64,000 bases of DNA, from positions 22,327,501 to 22,391,500 of the forward strand of contig OZ005605.1 of assembly GCA_963930655.1 (NCBI GenBank). The letters are read 5' to 3'. The notes under the pieces were generated by a model. That model made no database searches. It saw only the letters and a list, made by a program, of their open reading frames with translations, and was not told where the DNA came from. This document shows, in pieces, positions 58,614 to 64,000 of the stretch. Within the stretch, counting starts at the first letter, position 1; each line of letters starts with the position of its first letter. Position numbers and translations under genes: made by a program. Origin of the DNA: Myrica gale (taxonomy: Eukaryota > Streptophyta > Magnoliopsida > Fagales > Myricaceae).

Positions 58614-59962
58614 TCAAGGATCGACTTCACGATCTTCTACTTCGTGATCCATTAATTTCCAAGAACCATCCGCCAGTTGAACCATGCCTTTGTTCTGAAT
58701 ACATCGCCATGATTCGGGAACAAGATACTCTTCTTTCAGACCATCCATCGTCTTGTTCACAAGTTCAATATCACGATGAACCACCAACTTGAACTCTCCT
58801 TTACTCCCATGTGTTCCTGCAATTCCATGCAGGTAACCCTCCAAGTTATGCCATGTTTGCAGATTTCCAGGACTCTTCAAGTAGTTCGATTTGCGAGTAT
58901 CAATTTCCAGCTCTTCTCCCACATCTGAGTAGCCTATGAAGGGATAATTGGGAACAAGATCTGGAGCATTACGGACACGTAAGGCTCGAAGATCTTGATA
59001 TCCAGAGAACACCTTCTTGAAGTTCGAGTCTCCCACATGTGGGCTGGCAAATACTATGGCTGTGACTGGACAAGCTTTCTTTTGATGATCTTTTTGCTGA
59101 TTAAATCCATTGGCAACTATGTCAACCGCATTTAAAGTTGCAAGCGATGCACCCAAGCTGTGGCCAGTAACAGTAATGCTGACTTCCTCGTTCTTGAATT
59201 CTTCCAATAGTCTTCTTATCTCGCCAAGAACCTGTATAAACGAATATATTAGTTTGGTTGTCAGATTTTCGTTCCAAATTCATGGATGAGTTTCAATCAT
59301 TTTATAAGCTATCATACAATTATCAATAACCATCCTGATTAGATTCTAAACTGATGGACAAAGAACTTATCCAAATTTACCTGGTTTCGGGCACTAGTCT
59401 TATTGAAGGGCGAACGAGGGTCTTCTGAAGTGTAAATGGAATACCAACCATGCTGCACCTTAGGATCGCCCTCAGCTCCAAGCATTTTTGAAGCTGAAAC
59501 CAAACTAAATTCTAAATCGTTAATCCACTCCAGGGTCTGCACTGTTCCTCTCCAAGCAATCACAATATCCCTCCTCCCTAACTCGGCCTTCCCTTCGTCC
59601 GTGGCTACCGCAATATACCCCATCCAATTCGATTCCTTGCACCATGCCTCCCTCGATAACGACTTGATGATAAACGCGTCAGGGACTTTGATATCTGCTG
59701 TTGCATAGAAGAATTTGGTCACCTTATATTTGAAAGGATTGCCGTTCTCTAACCACACCTTTGAGAAGAAATCCTTCTTTGCATACATGCTGCTTCCTGC
59801 AAACCTAGATACCTTCTCTGTATCGAAGGCATCATAGGTTGCTTGAGTCATTTCTCCATAGTGAATTATGTACCGACGAAGATCAATGTCGAGAGGGTCC
59901 AACAGACCCTTCCAATGATTCTGGCCACTGAGGCTCTTCCATTTTTTGGCTATGCCACCCAT
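58614..59962 (-). CDS. class II phospholipase A1
   Basis: Two exons on the minus strand, 59381-59962 and 58614-59231, join at a codon boundary to 399 residues. It starts [20 protein letters not shown], the usual PLA1-II beginning; the frame extends upstream but that part does not match the family. [19 protein letters not shown] and [11 protein letters not shown] are family motifs. The catalytic triad is Ser219 in [14 protein letters not shown], Asp285 in [10 protein letters not shown] and His322 in [10 protein letters not shown]. Known members remove the sn-1 acyl chain of phospholipids or galactolipids, and some act in stress or jasmonate-related lipid release; which applies here cannot be told. 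No transit or signal peptide. It is the intact paralogue of the TRIM-bearing gene about 8 kb away on the same strand. Confidence 0.95.
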
Positions 59963-60010
59963 CTTTTTCTTCAAGCTAAACCTCCTTGAAAGGATGACCC
60001 CTAAAGCGTG

Positions 60011-60019
60011 CTTTATATA
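60011..60019 (-). promoter_or_regulatory. TATA box of the intact phospholipase A1 gene
   Basis: TATATAAAG on the minus strand about 50 bp before the start codon at 59962. This implies a very short leader and supports that start over upstream in-frame ATGs. Confidence 0.6.
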
Positions 60020-61105
60020 CACTGCTTGAGAAATCATCGACTGCATGTAGGAGATGGATAGTCAAACGTTTGATCCACTCAATCTTCGTTTACCTTTTCT
60101 TCCTTTGAATTTACAACTACTAATACCAGATTGTGAGAATGAAGAAGTTGTCTATTATAATATCCAGCAACCATAATAGTACTTTTTCCAAGACACTGAT
60201 TCTGCGAACCTAATCAGATGGGTCAAATTTGCTGTATTATTCAATAACTTGGCCAAATAACTCAAGTCATTGTGAAAAAACATAATCACAGGTTTACTCT
60301 GAACAAATAAATATAAATGGGTAACGAAATTCATTTATTTTCATTGCCCATAGAGTTAAGAAATATAATATTCTGATGCTGATCTTACAGGTTGAATTGC
60401 ATAATATTCCTTATTAAGCTCCATCTGCCATTGAACCGTAGTATAAACAATCCCTTGTCAATATGTAAAACCCGATATTCCAACCTATACGGATTGAGTC
60501 TGTGGTTCATTTTTTCCTCGTTATTATATAGTGAATCAGGCATGAAAATTTCGTTTGACTTGGGGAGGAAATATGAATTAGCTTTATTTTTATTAATATA
60601 ATGAAGTAATGCTTGAAGCAACGTGCTACATCCCTTCAAGATTGGCATGCGTAGTAAATTTCCCAAAGTGTGATGGCATACAACGGTCTCTAATGCTGAC
60701 GGAATTCCGGATACTCAAGTTAGGCACAATCACCATGCTCATCCATTTTCTTGGCTTCGAAGGGCGCCGCACCACGGTTCCTTTTTTATTATTTTCCTGT
60801 TTTAGCAGCGAGGCCTTAATTCCCACTTTGCGGGATACAAAAATGATTCTACCTGCAGATGATCAATTGTATTCCTAGTATGGTGGTGGAGTGCATACGT
60901 GCAAGATAACTAGGATTCTATATCATTTATAATTTACTTTTTCTCTCACTTCGAGAGATTAAAAAACTTCGCCCACATGCAACTGCAGGGTGCATGAGTC
61001 ATGGCAGAATATATGACAGTTTTAACTTTCAGTGGATTTTTCTAACCCGGTGTGGGTACTTATGAAAGGACTTATTCCATATATGTATCTTATGTTGCAC
61101 TTCCG
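60020..61105. other. upstream/intergenic region, no gene recognised
   Basis: Probable promoter of the minus-strand phospholipase followed by AT-rich sequence. Small open frames at 60385-60878 on both strands have no known family. Confidence 0.35.
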
Positions 61106-61423
61106 CTAAAAACGTAACCATAAACCACCTATTTGCGAAGACAAACATGATTGCCGATCGATAACATTAATTTTCTTGTAGCTAGGTTCGTCTAAACCCC
61201 CAGAAGACACAGCTAGTACTCTTGGCTTTGAAGTTATTGAAACATCTGGCACATGTTCATCTATATGGAAAATATGAAGATGCTTGGAAGTCAAATTAGA
61301 AGGCAGGTATCTCAATTTATCAGGTAGATTCTTTGCTGACCCTTGCCAGAAAAGGAAGATTAATAAAGACGAAATATACTTTGCCCAGGATTTTAGTGCT
61401 CGATCACTCCCAGTCCCCAACAA
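61106..61423 (-). pseudogene. gene relic, possibly from an NLR resistance gene
   Basis: The minus-strand frame includes HLHIFHIDEHVPDVSITSKP, RVLAVSSGGLDEPSYKK and SSQIGGLWLRF. The arrangement recalls the spacer between NB-ARC and LRR and the LPxxIGxLxxLRYL motif of CC-type NLR proteins, but I cannot confirm it. No P-loop or LRR series is seen. A fragment of the same sequence appears at the window edge (63930-64000). Confidence 0.35.
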
Positions 61424-63929
61424 CCCCCTTTCTCTTTATCTAAACTTTAGGAGAATTCCATCTTGTCATGAACGCTATATCAGGGTTCGTTCGAGCTATA
61501 AGAACTTTAACTCAATGACAAGATATACATACGCGGATTAATTGAACTACGTACGGGGTGTTGCGCGCCGATGGTGGCTAACGTTTATTAATTTTCTTTC
61601 GTTTTGATCCTTTTTCTTGTATTTGATGCGTTGGGATGTCTAAGATGTGTCTTTTTTGTTGTCTTTTTGTCGCCTGTAATTCGGCGTGACGACAATTGTT
61701 TATACGAAAACTGATGTGACTAAGGAAGTCCAATTAGATTTTGCACACGCATCTCTGATTAAGAAATTAATTAAAGCAATTATGGGGGATAAATTAACCT
61801 TTTTGGTTTATTGGATAATATATATTGGGTAGCTAGGAGACATGCCTCTACTCTTTTTAGCCTCGAGCATGTGCTCTGGTAACTATATATAAAACACGAT
61901 TATGAAGAGGGCGCAGCGCAGGCTGTCTAGCTAAGTGCTAAGTGATTCGTTTAGCCCACTCCCTACGTTGTGAGTAGATTTTGCAGGTTTTTTACTCTTA
62001 AATATGTACTGCTCTGTCCAAACCACAGAATACTGGCAACTGCATGCCCGAGATGCATGACTTCAAAGTTCGACTGTATTATATATATTGATGCCCCCAA
62101 TGCGGCAATGCCAAATAGATAGGCCAGTTTCAAGCTTTAGATAAAGTCCCCCATTTGATTTCGTGTCATGTTGATGATCAAATTAAGAACGTTTCCAGTT
62201 GATGTATTAATACTACTATTAAACTAATTTGTGTGGTACATCATATATTATGCCTACCATTTGAAAGGAGGCTAGTGAAAATGAAGATTTTCTTAAGGAT
62301 TGGTCAAGTATATGAATAATAATTTTTTTTGGCAGTAAATTCCCTTTCACAGCGCGCCTCCCAAAAATGACCACGTGTTTCATTTCCAACTTATTATAAG
62401 CATATCGTACATTAAAGAATATAATTAGAGTGTACAAGACGATTTGAGTGTCGTGCATTAGATATGTATAAAATTTGAAGAGAAAAATAAAAAAAAGAAC
62501 TGTTATTAGATGAACATCTTTACGTTTGGACAAATTGGCTTCCAACTGCAGGTTCAAACTCTAGCAGAGAAATTACGACCAGTTGGGTTGCCAGGTTTAA
62601 TTAGCCCGTCTATTAACATTCATATATGACTCAGTAATATTCACAAACTCGACGTCACTCGTGCTAATCCGATTGATGAATTCAAACCCATTGCCTTGTG
62701 GAGTAGTACCCAGGGATCAGGATTCAGGCCGCCTCTGCATGCCAACTACCATTCCCGGTCATATGGAAGTTTTCTTTTCTTAATTTCCCTTAATTTTCGC
62801 TTTCTTTCATTCATTAAGCGCCCAACCTACATATTAGGACGACGTCGCTCGTTAATATCATAACAATTACGACCCCACTACATGAATTGCATTAATTTCA
62901 TCACATTCTCAGTACTCGATGTTTTTTTTTTGAGGATTTTGATAAGTGTTGTTCAAATATTGTCAGTCATGGGCCAATGTCGACATTAATCTGATCATCA
63001 TCTCTATATTATATGATTTTTTTTATTCTAAACGCTTAAACTAAAAAGAAATTACAAGTTAATCATTTTTCTATGTACTAACAAAGAAAAATTTAAAAAG
63101 GGATATTCAATAATTAGCAACGAGCTGCAATATAAAACATTAAATTGTATTCATATTGAATGCCATGATCTGCCAATGTTAAACTCGTACGTAGTACTAT
63201 AAGCAACAGCTTGTCAACCTGTAAAACCTCAAACTCCAAGAGATTGACAAATAATTTTCCGATTCATTTAATGTTGTCCTCATCAATCAGTCAATCAGGC
63301 AATATGCACGAAAAATCTTGTTTAGCTTAAGACTTATGGCAATTTGAAACTTTTTGTAATACGATAATTATTTCAATGCTTGAAGCTTAACGCGCTTGCT
63401 TCGGGCCTAATTAGAGATTGGCATATAAGATATTGGAAGTGATCTGGCGCTGATTCGGTAGCTAGTCAAGTTAGGCACAATATTGACCATTTAACTTACT
63501 CTAATTGGCTAATTAGAAGGCCTTACAATAACTTTTATCTTGGGGATTTTCTCTTCTTGAAGAGGAGTTCAGAGGCCTTTGTGATCACTTCCGTCACTGT
63601 AGCAAAATTATTCTCTTCATTGATCCCCAATGAAAGTTTTCGAAAAACTCAGTAATAATCCTATTAATGGTGGTTGCAAATTAATTACTAGCTTTGTAGT
63701 ACTCCTATATATATGGTTTGGTTTTCCCAATTCTACGTACATAGTAATAATTAAACGTTCGCCCACAACATATATATGTCTCGCAATTGATTTTTCTTTA
63801 TACGTGGTGGGGTAGAAGGATATATATCCCATGCACGTATTATAGTTATATATATATATATATGTTTGCTATTAACTCACTCTCAAAACTTGAAGCAGAC
63901 AACGCAACCAGCTAGCTGTGTATAAGCTT
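61424..63929. other. intergenic, no gene recognised
   Basis: AT-rich with a TA dinucleotide run at about 63847-63862. Open frames at 62219-62557 and 63617-63832 (minus) show no known family. Likely promoter DNA for something beyond the window, or empty. Confidence 0.35.
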
Positions 63930-64000
63930 TTCTTGTAGCTTCGTCCTTATAAACCATCTGAAGAAACAATTTAACAAAGCAGTCTTGGCTTTGAAGTTAT
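63930..64000 (-). pseudogene. repeat of the 61106-61423 relic at the window edge
   Basis: CTTGTAGCTTCGTCC and CTTGGCTTTGAAGTTAT match 61175-61234 (CTTGTAGCTAGGTTCGTC ... CTTGGCTTTGAAGTTAT) with gaps. The rest lies outside the window. A neighbouring copy, whole or broken, may follow. Confidence 0.5.

Noticed and set aside
1-64000. CRISPR arrays, bacterial operons, rRNA or tRNA genes
   Set aside because: All spaced repeats found are transposon or minisatellite sequence. Genes have plant introns, and no tRNA or rRNA signature was recognised. The tRNA-like words found are retroelement primer-binding sites.

Overview
The window looks like nuclear DNA of a flowering plant, probably a woody or early-branching non-grass species. 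The evidence is intron-bearing plant gene families (pyruvate decarboxylase, TAXIMIN, GDSL esterases, class II phospholipase A1), AT-rich intergenic DNA, and a dense load of plant transposons: CACTA, hAT, Mutator, TRIM, Ty1/copia and LINE. Exon models were read by eye from GT/AG junctions and reading-frame continuity. All functions come from recognising families, not from a search.

Layout. Positions 1-5741 hold a decayed IWS1 (transcription elongation factor) relic. It is split by a broken Ty1/copia element and lies in a tandem duplication with a 4513-bp offset. Positions 8169-11512 hold a five-exon GDSL esterase of the CPRD49/IAH1 type on the minus strand. Positions 12.6-31 kb are an accessory desert. 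It contains an inverted-repeat-flanked F-box-like relic, CACTA ends, hAT copies with exact 8-bp target duplications, a 1.05-kb foldback Mutator element with a 9-bp target duplication, and a copia/CACTA/hAT pile-up. Positions 31832-32163 encode an 80-aa TAXIMIN-type peptide. Positions 36391-39822 encode an apparently intact 589-aa pyruvate decarboxylase with a near-match to the hypoxia-responsive promoter element upstream. Positions 40.4-41.5 kb hold a truncated LINE with 17-bp target duplications and a Mutator MITE. Positions 41774-43763 encode a secreted 377-aa GDSL esterase/lipase.

From 44.9 to 60 kb lies a phospholipase A1-II cluster on the minus strand. One intact gene (58614-59962) and one copy (48426-50215) are recognisable. 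The second copy has a young 354-bp TRIM in its first coding exon. The flanks of that copy recur at 52.5-54 kb without a gene, so this looks like a duplicated locus that lost its gene. The window ends with weak, repeated fragments that may come from a resistance-type (NLR) gene.

The host genes do not form one pathway. Pyruvate decarboxylase is a cytosolic fermentation gene, the esterases and phospholipases are lipid or acyl hydrolases, and TAXIMIN is a small signalling peptide. I see no clearly new biochemical system. The most unusual items are the TRIM inside a phospholipase exon, the inverted repeat around the F-box relic (a possible hairpin-RNA or Pack-MULE-like locus), and the nested palindromic Mutator element.
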